Assembly (NCBI GenBank): GCA_963667455.2
Contig: CAXXFR010000031.1
Coordinates: forward strand, 1 to 64,000
Direction of reading: 5' to 3'
Origin: Bin55 sp963667455
Lineage (GTDB): Bacteria > Pseudomonadota > Gammaproteobacteria > Pseudomonadales > Azotimanducaceae
DNA: 64,000 nt
The position numbers were made by a program, and so were the translations under genes. Shown here piece after piece: positions 45,334-53,295 of the stretch. The first letter of the stretch is position 1; every line of letters begins with the position of its first letter. The notes beneath the pieces are model-generated. The model was not told the DNA's origin, searched no databases, and worked only from the letters and a program-made list of their open reading frames with translations.

Positions 45334-45815
45334 GACGGCTTCCAGGAAACGATTGCGGTCTGACTCGGTCCCGCCGAGACTGACATTACCAACTCATCGA
45401 TGGGCAATCGATCGAGAGGTTGTAGTTGATTGAGTTCATCCACCAGCCAATGTCCCAGTTCCTCGACCGTCACGTTGCGAACCGGCAACAAAGTAACGTC
45501 CCTAGGCAAGAATCGCAGTCGCTCGTCGCCAATCCCAACCGTAACTTCCTCCTCACCAAGCTCGATGTTCAGATGGGGCGAATTGGCCGGTAGCAGCACC
45601 GACTCGTCCAATCGTTGACAGATTTCACTCAGAGCGTTCTTCAGGATGTTGTAGTCGAAACACAATCCATTTGCGTCGACGGGGCCGGTCACACTTGCAC
45701 GCACGGCAAAGTCGTGGCCGTGCAGATTCTCTCTGTTATCTGGTCCAAACACCGTGAAGTGCGCACACGAAAAGTGGTGCGCCTCCTTGTGAATGTCGAT
45801 TCGCGCAAAAGGCAT
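45330..45815 (-). CDS. 6-pyruvoyl-tetrahydropterin synthase/QueD-family enzyme
   Basis: A 161-residue T-fold pterin enzyme (ATG at 45815, MPFARIDIHK). The three zinc histidines are in SCAHF and LHGH. The catalytic cysteine of QueD (CxxxHGH) is missing; the sequence reads R-E-N-L-HGH, i.e. E(x)2HGH, which as I recall is the motif of PTPS-III enzymes that can replace FolB in folate synthesis. The C-terminal part (VSAGPSQTA) also lacks the common pterin-binding glutamate. It is coupled to an SDR and followed by a queuosine-precursor transporter, so folate, biopterin-like or queuosine metabolism are all possible. Confidence 0.85.
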   Translation of the reverse strand: MPFARIDIHKEAHHFSCAHFTVFGPDNRENLHGHDFAVRASVTGPVDANGLCFDYNILKNALSEICQRLDESVLLPANSPHLNIELGEEEVTVGIGDERLRFLPRDVTLLPVRNVTVEELGHWLVDELNQLQPLDRLPIDELVMSVSAGPSQTAIVSWKPS

Positions 45816-45860
45816 GGCGATTCGATCCCCGTGAATCGTCAACGCACTGCTCAGCAAACG

Positions 45861-45911
45861 TCAAATGCTAGCAAACCACTCCTGAAGAGCTTGGGAGCTG
45901 AGTGCCCCAAT
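45861..45911 (-). pseudogene. Possible tail remnant of a PIN-domain toxin
   Basis: The last 16 codons before a TGA at 45861 read IGALSSQALQEWFASI, which resembles the end of strand 2/helix region of VapC toxins (a segment often reading VIS-QVLQEF). It follows directly on the broken Phd-type antitoxin gene, where a toxin gene would be expected. No catalytic aspartates remain. Judged from one short pattern, so only tentative. Confidence 0.25.
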
Positions 45912-45936
45912 TCCGGTTGTTCGCCACTCTCGCGGT

Positions 45937-46194
45937 CTATTCCGCGTCAAGACCCAGCACATACCGGTAGTAGCTTGGATCATCGAATTCCTCTGGCCAA
46001 CGTTTACCATCCTCCAAACCCTCACGCCGACGTAACTCTTCAAGTTTTTCAAAGTCAATGCCACCGCGTGTTTCGCAGCGAACGAGCCCGACCACCGGTC
46101 GACTATAACGGGTGATAATGAGCTATTCGCCATCGCGGGCAACCGCGATCAACTCCGAAAGACGCGCCTTTGCCTCTTGCACTGAAATTTCCAT
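45937..46194 (-). pseudogene. Phd/YefM-type antitoxin interrupted by a TAG stop
   Basis: From the ATG at 46194 the frame reads MEISVQEAKARLSELIAVAR then DGE, a textbook start of a Phd/YefM antitoxin. Codon 24 is TAG (46123-46125), and after it the same frame continues with the expected LIITRYSRPVVGLVR and a toxin-binding tail (GLEDGKRWPEEFDDPSYYRYV) to a second TAG at 45937. Without the internal stop it would be 85 residues. The antitoxin is therefore inactivated by a nonsense mutation and its toxin partner is at most a fragment, consistent with decay of a toxin-antitoxin pair. Confidence 0.75.
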
Positions 46195-46435
46195 TCGCGG
46201 TCTCCTTCAGTCTCAGGCCCGTCGGGTGTTGTCGGTATGAATGCGCTTTGAGTCTACACTGTATTTGGCCACTTACAAGCTGACTTGACATCCATTTTGA
46301 CCAAACGACTTGATCCGTGCGCTGCAGTGCTCAAGTGCAACCCTAAGCTAGTTGGATACTCCTACGGGCAAGGTGAAAAATCTCAGTTTAGAACAACCGA
46401 CTCTCAATTCTTGCTTCCCTGACTTGGCATCCAAA

Positions 46436-49348
46436 ATGAACCTCTCTCGCAAGCAACGCCCGGACGAATCTTCCTCAGTCTTTAGAAGTCGATTCATCGC
46501 GTCTCTCAGCCTGACCCTGCCATTAGTGCTGTTTGCAACACAGCCAAGCGTGGCACAGGATCAAACCACCGAGAACGACAGCGTGATCGAAGAAATTGTG
46601 GTTGTTGGATCACTCATCAAACGGCAAGTCGTGTACGAGGGTAGAGCTCCAGTTCAGACACTGGATTCAGATCTCGTCCAGGCCAGCGGGGCATCGCAAC
46701 CCGTGGACGTTCTCAAGAGTCTGACGGCGAATACAGGCTCCTATCTGGCCACACAGCAAAACTACCTGCAGGGAAGTTCACAGTTCAACCTCCGAGGGCT
46801 GGGGCTATCTTCCACTCTCACGTTGATCAATGGGCGACGGGCAGGCTTGGCTCCTGTTGCCAACGATGCGGGACACGGCTTCTTCGACATAAACACACTA
46901 CCCATCGCGATGATCGAGCGAATCGAAATCCTACGGGACGGCGCTTCTACCACCTACGGTTCGCAAGCCGTAGCGGGTGTAGCGAATATCGTGACTCGAA
47001 ATGGGTTTGACGGTGTGGAGTTCGTTGGCGGATTTCGAAGTTCCTCCAACACAGCCTACGACCTAGGCTTTGCATCGGGGTTCAACCTGCCAAGAGGTCA
47101 TCTCAATGCTTATGGCAGCTGGTACAGACAAGACGAGAACTTTCGTAGCGATTTTGACTGGATGATTCCGCGTGCCGTCGACCCTAACGGAGACGGAGAC
47201 ATCGTGGACGGTTCCTTCGATTCCGGACGTGGTTCGCCTGGCAGCTTTCGGCGCGCGATGATCGGACCTGACAGTCGTTACTACCCTTTCAGAATCGACG
47301 GCGTGATTCCACCTTACGTGCCGGACCCCGATTGCGAAGCTGGCGGTGGCTACCCCAGTGGTCCACTCTGTCGCATGGACTTCACTGATCAACGCACGAT
47401 GATTGCGGCGGAGCACCGTGCTCAATTGTTCTCCGAAGTTGAGTACAGCTTGAACGAGGATGTGAATTTGTTTGCCGAAATCGGCTTCTCCGCCAACGAG
47501 ATCGTCGACCGAGTTGGCAACATGCGACTGTTCAGCGGCAACGTCGTGGGCACCAACGCGATTTTCGTGCCCGCCAACCATCCGTTCAATCTCTGGACTG
47601 ACCCCGACGGAGACGGAATCTTGACAGCTATTGCACCTGAGGATTGGATTCCGGGACATCATCAATCCGTCCCAGTAAGTTACTTTGGTCGGCCACTAGG
47701 TCGCGAAGCCTTCGGGAACAAAGCTGGCAACGAGTGGAGACGATTCCGCAACCTGCGCATTTTGGTTGGAACGGAGTTCATTCTTTCACCCGACTGGATC
47801 GGCTCGTTCCATCTTGTGCGGTCGAACTCGGAACTAGAGGTGCAAGCCGAGCGACACTGGGAAGCGGATGCATTTGAGCGTGCGGTGGCGAACGGAAGTT
47901 GGAATCCGTTCGGGACACGACTCACATCGCCCAATCTCATTACTCCGAAGACTGTCTTGGACGATGGACTGGATCCCGACCTTGAGGTCAAGCTAGCAGG
48001 CAACGATCTGGAGGCGAGGCGACTATTCGAACGCATACGTACAGAGAATTCAAAGAGTTCGATGGATGTAGCCGAGTTTGTAGCTTCTTCTGATTCACTG
48101 GAGTTGAGTAATCACCCGGTGTCCATGGCCGTAGGGATGCAGTTCCGTCGGTTGGACTATTCCCGTCAACCGGATCCATTAAACGCCATCGCTGCTGGTC
48201 CTCAGGATGTCGAGGACTTCCCCGCCGCATCGAAACAACAGGCGTTCGCGATATTCACCGAGGGTCTGACGACATTTCTCGATGATCGAGCCGAACTACA
48301 GTTGGCATTGCGCCACGAACGCTACAAACTCGCTGGCAATACGACTGATCCAAAGATCTCCTTCTTGTTTCGATCCTCGGACTTGTTTTCGCTACGAGCC
48401 TCTTATGGCTCGTCGTTTCAAGCGCCCACGCTCTTCCAAACAGCCGGAAATACGCTTGCCAGAACTCTGACCGATCCGTTTCTCTTCGACACGTCTGGAG
48501 TTGGACGATGCACTGTGGACGCCGACGGCACCATTACCAATCGTGGGGACAACTTCTCAGCCTACACCGTTCTTGACGGTTCCACGCTACAACCACAGAC
48601 TGCTCAGCTCGTCAACTTTGGTGCACTGTTTCATCCTCGACACAACGCAGACGTGAGCGTCGACTTCTGGGTAATTCACTACGCAGATGTGATCGCGCAA
48701 GGACGAAGCTTTCAGGCCATTTTGGAAGACGATTGCCGGGACGATGGAATTCCGAACGATCCACGAGTGCTACGCGAAGTCTCCGGTCAAATCACACAAG
48801 TACGCACTAGCTACGAAAACATTGCCGTAGTTCGCACTAACGGTCTGGATCTAAATGCACACTGGGACTTGGAGACGGACATAGGCGTCGTGCGTCTTGG
48901 GGCCGATGCAACGTTGATGACCCGTTTCGACATTGGCAACGAAGACGGTGCATTGTCCGATCATCTGGGCAACCGAAATGACACCAACGGTTTCGGCCCG
49001 ACTCCTGAACTGCGTTTCAATCTACGCGTTCTGTGGTGGCGCGAACCCGACGAAGTCAAGGTTACGCTGCGTTTCATCGATTCGTACAAGAACGACGAAA
49101 TACCGACGCAACCGACCATCGATTCATGGTTGACGTTGGACTTCAACTTCAACCGTACTTTCACTTGGCCTTTCGAAGCAGAGTCCACAGTTTCCGTGGG
49201 TGCCCACAACTTGCTAGACAGCGATCCTCCACCGCTCCCCAGTGGACGAAGCGGAGACCAACGCTACAACCTGCGACCGGGATTTGACGGTTTCGTCCAC
49301 GACATCAAGGGGCGTGCCGTGTACTTCCGATTTCGAACGCGCATGTAG
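46436..49348 (+). CDS. TonB-dependent receptor, large
   Basis: A 970-residue outer-membrane receptor. ATG at 46436 (MNLSRKQRP) gives a long signal peptide ending SVAQ; a longer frame from 46352 would bury it. Then come a TonB box (VIEEIVVVGSLIKR), a plug domain (FNLRGLGLSSTLTLINGRRAG, IERIEILRDGASTTYGSQAVAGVANI) of the subgroup often found with amino acid, peptide or aromatic-compound degradation genes, and a barrel ending DIKGRAVYFRFRTRM. It precedes an aminoacylase-like gene on the same strand by 190 bases and may take up the precursor of its substrate. Confidence 0.92.
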   Translation: MNLSRKQRPDESSSVFRSRFIASLSLTLPLVLFATQPSVAQDQTTENDSVIEEIVVVGSLIKRQVVYEGRAPVQTLDSDLVQASGASQPVDVLKSLTANTGSYLATQQNYLQGSSQFNLRGLGLSSTLTLINGRRAGLAPVANDAGHGFFDINTLPIAMIERIEILRDGASTTYGSQAVAGVANIVTRNGFDGVEFVGGFRSSSNTAYDLGFASGFNLPRGHLNAYGSWYRQDENFRSDFDWMIPRAVDPNGDGDIVDGSFDSGRGSPGSFRRAMIGPDSRYYPFRIDGVIPPYVPDPDCEAGGGYPSGPLCRMDFTDQRTMIAAEHRAQLFSEVEYSLNEDVNLFAEIGFSANEIVDRVGNMRLFSGNVVGTNAIFVPANHPFNLWTDPDGDGILTAIAPEDWIPGHHQSVPVSYFGRPLGREAFGNKAGNEWRRFRNLRILVGTEFILSPDWIGSFHLVRSNSELEVQAERHWEADAFERAVANGSWNPFGTRLTSPNLITPKTVLDDGLDPDLEVKLAGNDLEARRLFERIRTENSKSSMDVAEFVASSDSLELSNHPVSMAVGMQFRRLDYSRQPDPLNAIAAGPQDVEDFPAASKQQAFAIFTEGLTTFLDDRAELQLALRHERYKLAGNTTDPKISFLFRSSDLFSLRASYGSSFQAPTLFQTAGNTLARTLTDPFLFDTSGVGRCTVDADGTITNRGDNFSAYTVLDGSTLQPQTAQLVNFGALFHPRHNADVSVDFWVIHYADVIAQGRSFQAILEDDCRDDGIPNDPRVLREVSGQITQVRTSYENIAVVRTNGLDLNAHWDLETDIGVVRLGADATLMTRFDIGNEDGALSDHLGNRNDTNGFGPTPELRFNLRVLWWREPDEVKVTLRFIDSYKNDEIPTQPTIDSWLTLDFNFNRTFTWPFEAESTVSVGAHNLLDSDPPPLPSGRSGDQRYNLRPGFDGFVHDIKGRAVYFRFRTRM

Positions 49349-49536
49349 CCGCTCAATACCGAGAGCGCTGTCCGCACGCTGTCCACCTTGGCTTGGTGTC
49401 TTACGCAAGCCGCTCGGCGTCAGTCCTGATTTCGAGTAGAAACAACATGGCTTGAGTTCGTCTGCGCAAACATTCAAATTGCAATTGGCGACACTTTGAA
49501 CACAATAGTCAGATTGCTATTGCTTGAGAAATTCAC

Positions 49537-51189
49537 ATGAGCCACGATATCGTCATTCGAGGAGGAACCGTCGTAGACGGTCACGGAGGGGACGGCTATA
49601 CGGCGGATGTTGCCGTCGATGGAGACACGATCACTGACATCGGCAAAGTCACGACCAAAGGAAAGAAAGAGATCGACGCGCACGGACTAACGGTCTCGCC
49701 GGGATTCGTCGATCTTCACACGCATTTGGACGCGCAAGTCGGTTGGGATCCCCAAGTTACATCGATTTCTTGGCACGGTGTGACTACAGCTTTGTTCGGA
49801 AACTGCGGAGTCACCTTTGCTCCCTGTACCGCCGAGGATCGAGAATTCCTCGCCGGAATGATGGAAACAGTCGAAGACATTCCGAAGCAGGCCATTCTTC
49901 ATGGACTTCCGTGGAACTGGGAGACCTATGGCGAGTATCTGGACGCTCTCGAAAAACTCGGTCCGTCCATCAACATCTGCGGGCTCGTTGGACATTGCGC
50001 TGTTCGATTCAACGTAATGGGTGAACGGGCTGTTGAAGAACCAGCAACTGAAGAGGAAGTAAGAAAAATCGCTGAAGTCGCCGGCAGATCGGTCAAAGAA
50101 GGTGCGGTCGGATTTTCAACCAATCGCCTACCTGCACATCGCCTGCCCGACGGAAGGTCCATCCCCGGTACATTCGCTGACCGCGATGAACTTCGCGCAG
50201 TGGCTCGAGAAGTTGGGAAGTTCGGAGGCTTGATGCAGACCGTGTCCGATTTTCGAGACTTCGATGCCGAAATGGACCTCATTCGCGATGAAGCGCGGAC
50301 TGCACGTGGTGCACTCTTCAGCGTTGCAGCAGAAATCGGAACCCAACGCCTCAACGAACGTGTCGTTGCGATGCGAGGAGAGGGGCTCAATGTGACGTCA
50401 GTCACTGTTCCGCGTTCTGGTGGTGGCGTTGGCGGACTCTCCACCAACAATTTCTTCCGTACCGAATCATGGAACAAGGTTCGAAAGATGGAGTTCGACG
50501 ACCGGCTTGCTGCCATTCGAAACCCTGACATGCGCAAGCAATTGATCGACGAAGTGAAGCAACAAGGGGAGCCACTCATGCAAGGCATGAAACGGTGGTT
50601 CTACATGGGATCGGATCCAAGACCTCGCTACACCCAACGTCTGAATGAGAGCTTGTTCCATCTCGCTCAACAGGCAAACGAACATCCCGTAGAGACTTGG
50701 TTACGTCTAACGGATGAGTCTGACGGCAAGGCACTGTTCCACATGCGTGGATTCAATGTCGATTTGGATGCTCTCCAAGAGCTGATCACAACCGAATGGG
50801 CAATGCCCGGTCTGGGCGATGCGGGTGCCCATGTGAGTCAAATGATCGACTCGGGTTGGTCGACGTTCATTCTCTCCCATTGGCATCGAGATACAGGTGT
50901 TTACAGTCTTGGCGAAGCAGTGCGTCGAATCGCCGCCGTTCCGGCTCAAGTTCTAGGATTAGAGGATCGGGGAACTCTCGAAGTCGGAAAGCGAGCGGAT
51001 GTCAACGTATTCGATATCGACCGTCTTGAGGAGCGTCAGCCCAAAATCGTTCACGACTTTCCATTTGGCGCACCGCGTTTCATACAGCGTGCCGTCGGTT
51101 ACCACGCAACAGTTTGCAACGGCGCAGTTGTGCTGGAAAACGATGAGTTGACCGGAGCAAACGGGGGGCGCGTACTTCGGAGCAACTGA
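49537..51189 (+). CDS. N-acyl-D-amino-acid deacylase-like amidohydrolase
   Basis: A 550-residue metal-dependent hydrolase of the D-aminoacylase branch of the amidohydrolase superfamily. The N-terminal beta-domain (VIRGGTVVDGHG) and the first metal motif HTH in FVDLHTHLDAQ are clear; GNCGVTFAPC, GLVGHCAVR and the late aspartate in GLGDAGAHVSQM follow, then the C-terminal GKRADVNVFD block. The enzyme should release acids or amines from N-acyl or cyclic amide compounds. It is a single gene behind a TonB receptor; an import-and-hydrolysis pair is possible. Confidence 0.92.
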   Translation: MSHDIVIRGGTVVDGHGGDGYTADVAVDGDTITDIGKVTTKGKKEIDAHGLTVSPGFVDLHTHLDAQVGWDPQVTSISWHGVTTALFGNCGVTFAPCTAEDREFLAGMMETVEDIPKQAILHGLPWNWETYGEYLDALEKLGPSINICGLVGHCAVRFNVMGERAVEEPATEEEVRKIAEVAGRSVKEGAVGFSTNRLPAHRLPDGRSIPGTFADRDELRAVAREVGKFGGLMQTVSDFRDFDAEMDLIRDEARTARGALFSVAAEIGTQRLNERVVAMRGEGLNVTSVTVPRSGGGVGGLSTNNFFRTESWNKVRKMEFDDRLAAIRNPDMRKQLIDEVKQQGEPLMQGMKRWFYMGSDPRPRYTQRLNESLFHLAQQANEHPVETWLRLTDESDGKALFHMRGFNVDLDALQELITTEWAMPGLGDAGAHVSQMIDSGWSTFILSHWHRDTGVYSLGEAVRRIAAVPAQVLGLEDRGTLEVGKRADVNVFDIDRLEERQPKIVHDFPFGAPRFIQRAVGYHATVCNGAVVLENDELTGANGGRVLRSN

Positions 51190-51846
51190 TAGAAAGAAAC
51201 TGCAATCGACCTGGGACTTAGGTCGACGTACAGTTTGCTGTTGACTCGGTCCCGATTTATCGAAGTCGCTTGACCAGTGCCCTGTCAGGTTCTTGCCAGA
51301 CGGGGCACCCTTGCGATTGGCTGTTTCAACTAGCGTTTGCGCCGGTGTCCCGGTTGATCAACTTGGCAACGCGATTTCCAGAATCAGATGCGGTCTGTAG
51401 GAAGGAAAACCTTAAGCAAAAACTGTCCAGTGAAACGTGCGCAGTCCAGTGAGCGGTCTTGTCTACGTAGTAGTACTCGCTCTCCCGCACTTCTCGGAGA
51501 TTTTGTATGCCGATTGGAAGTTTGCTGCGAGTCATGATTCGTGCGCTCTCATTCGGCCCTCGTAGTCTCCTAGCTACCACACATTACCAAGTGGCGTGAC
51601 AGCGAGAATTTAGTTGAGTCGTATCCACTGTTCGGCGAAGTGCTATCTCTGCCTACCTCTGCAGTCATCCCCTCCCAAGGGAGAGAGTTGGAGTGACGAG
51701 ACAAAAAGCAAACCGGTCTCTCTTAGCTAGCCTGTAATGAGTCCGAACTCCAAGGTTCGAGTCTCCCCCTCAGGGGAAAGCTACGTAGTACTCCTAATGA
51801 CAGGATTCAAGGCTAGGGACACGGGCAAGCATCCCTGAAACATAGC
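51190..51846. other. Gene-poor region with a remnant
   Basis: This 657-base stretch between the amidohydrolase and the coiled-coil gene holds only the AAA-ATPase-like fragment at 51326-51535. Around 51675-51780 there are short palindromes (for example CTCCCAAGGGAG and CCCCTCAGGGG) but no tRNA, clear RNA gene or intact open frame. It looks like decayed DNA. Confidence 0.5.
51326..51535 (-). pseudogene. N-terminal remnant of an AAA-ATPase-like/PD-(D/E)XK fusion protein
   Basis: From an ATG at 51535 the first 29 codons (MTRSKLPIGIQNLREVRE, then YYYVDKT) are the highly recognisable start of the AAA-ATPase_like (PF09820-type) proteins, which normally continue to a Walker motif within about 20 residues (FLSRPRRFGKS). 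Here the homology stops after VDKTAH and unrelated sequence runs to a stop at 51326. A short repeat (CACTGGAC) flanks the break. Only a remnant is left; these genes are often multicopy and variable. Confidence 0.6.
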
Positions 51847-52317
51847 CTAAATGGTGGGCAACAGATAGTCTAAGAGTTTAACGAGCCCAGCGGCCACCAC
51901 TGCCAAGCCCAAAACCATTTTCCAGCATTGGGCTTTGAGACTCTTTATGTCCGACTTCTGCTCGTTTCTCAGCCGGCACATGTCCGACATCGCCTCAGAT
52001 CTCAACCGGCAGATGTCCGACATCGCCTCAGATCTCAACCGGCAGATGTCCGAGTTCGCCTCAGCTCTCAACCGGCAGATGTCCGAGTTCGATTCGCTTC
52101 TCAACAGTTCGACGGATGCCTTGAGACTAATTCCTCTTGGGTTGTGGTCATCCTTGCCAGTGCTAATGTGTGTAACCATAGCACCGACCAGCGACACTAT
52201 CGACTCAGCTTGTCTCGACGTGAACAGACCGTCTTGGCACAATTTCCGTTGGGCCGTGTCTTTACAAAATGTTTGCGACATGAGCCACATCCTATCAACA
52301 AAGCGAGAATCGTACAC
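51847..52317 (-). CDS. DUF1640/CCDC90-like coiled-coil membrane protein
   Basis: A 156-residue protein, GTG start at 52317. The N-terminal block (YDSRFVDRM, DGLFTSRQAESIVSLV) resembles the start of DUF1640 proteins, relatives of the mitochondrial MCUR1/CCDC90 family, with a QAE motif. The middle (residues about 70-125) is a coiled coil built of 11-residue repeats of the type SDICRLR(S/A)EA, and the end (MVLGLAVVAAGLVKLLDYLL) is one transmembrane helix. In bacteria these proteins are of unknown function and are tail-anchored. The overlapping + strand frame also shows repeats but lacks the rest of the family. Confidence 0.65.
   Translation of the reverse strand: MYDSRFVDRMWLMSQTFCKDTAQRKLCQDGLFTSRQAESIVSLVGAMVTHISTGKDDHNPRGISLKASVELLRSESNSDICRLRAEANSDICRLRSEAMSDICRLRSEAMSDMCRLRNEQKSDIKSLKAQCWKMVLGLAVVAAGLVKLLDYLLPTI
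51974..52105. repeat. 33-bp tandem repeats encoding the coiled coil
   Basis: Four consecutive 33-bp units (51974-52006, 52007-52039, 52040-52072, 52073-52105), each beginning CGGCA and ending CAAC on the + strand, differ by only a few bases. Each encodes one 11-residue coiled-coil turn on the minus strand, so the repeat keeps an in-frame hendecad and can expand or contract by whole units. There are no spacers, so this is not a CRISPR array. Confidence 0.9.
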
Positions 52318-52348
52318 GCACTAATCGCATCTGTGTTTGTCAGACTTC

Positions 52349-53281
52349 ATGAGGAATGGGCAAGTCGCTGTTACAATTTGGCGCCTTGCCGACGTTTCCG
52401 TCGGAGAACTAGCTTATTTGAAAGAACCAACTCGTAGTACATTGGAACCCACGGTTCGCCACTACCGCACCATCTTCATTTCCGATGTGCACTTGGGCAC
52501 AAAAGGATGCCAAGCCGACCGCCTGCTTGAATTCTTGAAGAATCACACGTGCGACCACCTCTTCCTAGTCGGCGACATCATTGATGGATGGCAACTCAAA
52601 TCCAGTTTCTACTGGCCCGACACCCACATGGAGGTTATTCGGGAGGTGCTCCGATTCCTCAAGCAGGATACAAAGGTTACCTACGTAACTGGCAATCACG
52701 ACGAGTTCCTCCGAAAGTACTCCGACACTGAATTCGGCGACCTGCGTTTGGTGGATAGCACCAACCACGAGACAGCCGACGGCCGTTCTCTTCTAGTCAT
52801 CCACGGCGATCAGTTCGATGTGGTAACCCGTTACCACAAGTGGGTAGCGGTTCTAGGAGATTTTGCCTACTCAATTCTCTTGGTCGTCAATCAGTGGCTG
52901 AATTGGTGGCGTGAACGATTTGGGTACGACAACTGGTCGCTCTCGGCTTGGGTCAAGGGCAAGGTCAAGTCCGCCGTCAACTACTTGAGCAACTTTGAGT
53001 CCTCGGTCGTCAAGGAATGCCAACGACAGAATTACGATGGAGTCGTGTGCGGACACATCCATCACGCCGAACATCGCGACTTCGACGGAATCGAGTACTA
53101 CAACTGTGGGGATTGGGTCGAAAGTTGCACAGCGCTGCTGGAAGATGAAACCGGCAAAATCGTCGTCTACGTCGATCAATCTCCAAAGTCCAACGTCACG
53201 AAGATTCGCACGCGTCGTTCCCGAACGTTCAACCGTTCAAGGAAAGTAGCCGCTGCATCCAACGATCGAAGGTATCGTTAG
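52349..53281 (+). CDS. Metallophosphoesterase, PlcP-like phospholipase C (LpxH superfamily)
   Basis: About 310 residues. All metallophosphoesterase motifs are present: FISDVHLG, GDIIDGW, GNHDE, IHGDQFD and GHIHHAEH, binding two metal ions. The family is often labelled UDP-2,3-diacylglucosamine hydrolase. Its position directly before a GT4 glycosyltransferase and near phoX instead fits PlcP, which splits phospholipids to diacylglycerol when phosphate is scarce. The start is uncertain: ATG at 52349, TTG at 52337, or a TTG at 52418 after GGAGA; the domain itself begins at about 52490. The C-terminus is very basic (TRRSRTFNRSRK). Confidence 0.8.
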   Translation: MRNGQVAVTIWRLADVSVGELAYLKEPTRSTLEPTVRHYRTIFISDVHLGTKGCQADRLLEFLKNHTCDHLFLVGDIIDGWQLKSSFYWPDTHMEVIREVLRFLKQDTKVTYVTGNHDEFLRKYSDTEFGDLRLVDSTNHETADGRSLLVIHGDQFDVVTRYHKWVAVLGDFAYSILLVVNQWLNWWRERFGYDNWSLSAWVKGKVKSAVNYLSNFESSVVKECQRQNYDGVVCGHIHHAEHRDFDGIEYYNCGDWVESCTALLEDETGKIVVYVDQSPKSNVTKIRTRRSRTFNRSRKVAAASNDRRYR

Positions 53282-53295
53282 TACATCCCGAGATC

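Noticed and set aside
51720..51785. tRNA-like stretch containing GGTTCGAGTC
   Set aside because: The flanking bases do not form a T-arm, acceptor stem or cloverleaf.
51974..52105. 33-bp tandem repeats that might suggest a CRISPR array
   Set aside because: The units follow each other without spacers and are in frame with a coiled-coil protein.
51935..52324. Repeat-containing open frame on the + strand opposite the DUF1640-like gene
   Set aside because: It has no membrane segment or family features. The minus-strand frame has an N-terminal DUF1640-like block, a coiled coil and a tail anchor.
52300..52345. Possible Pho box before the PlcP-like gene
   Set aside because: No paired CTGTCAT-like elements with the right spacing could be found.
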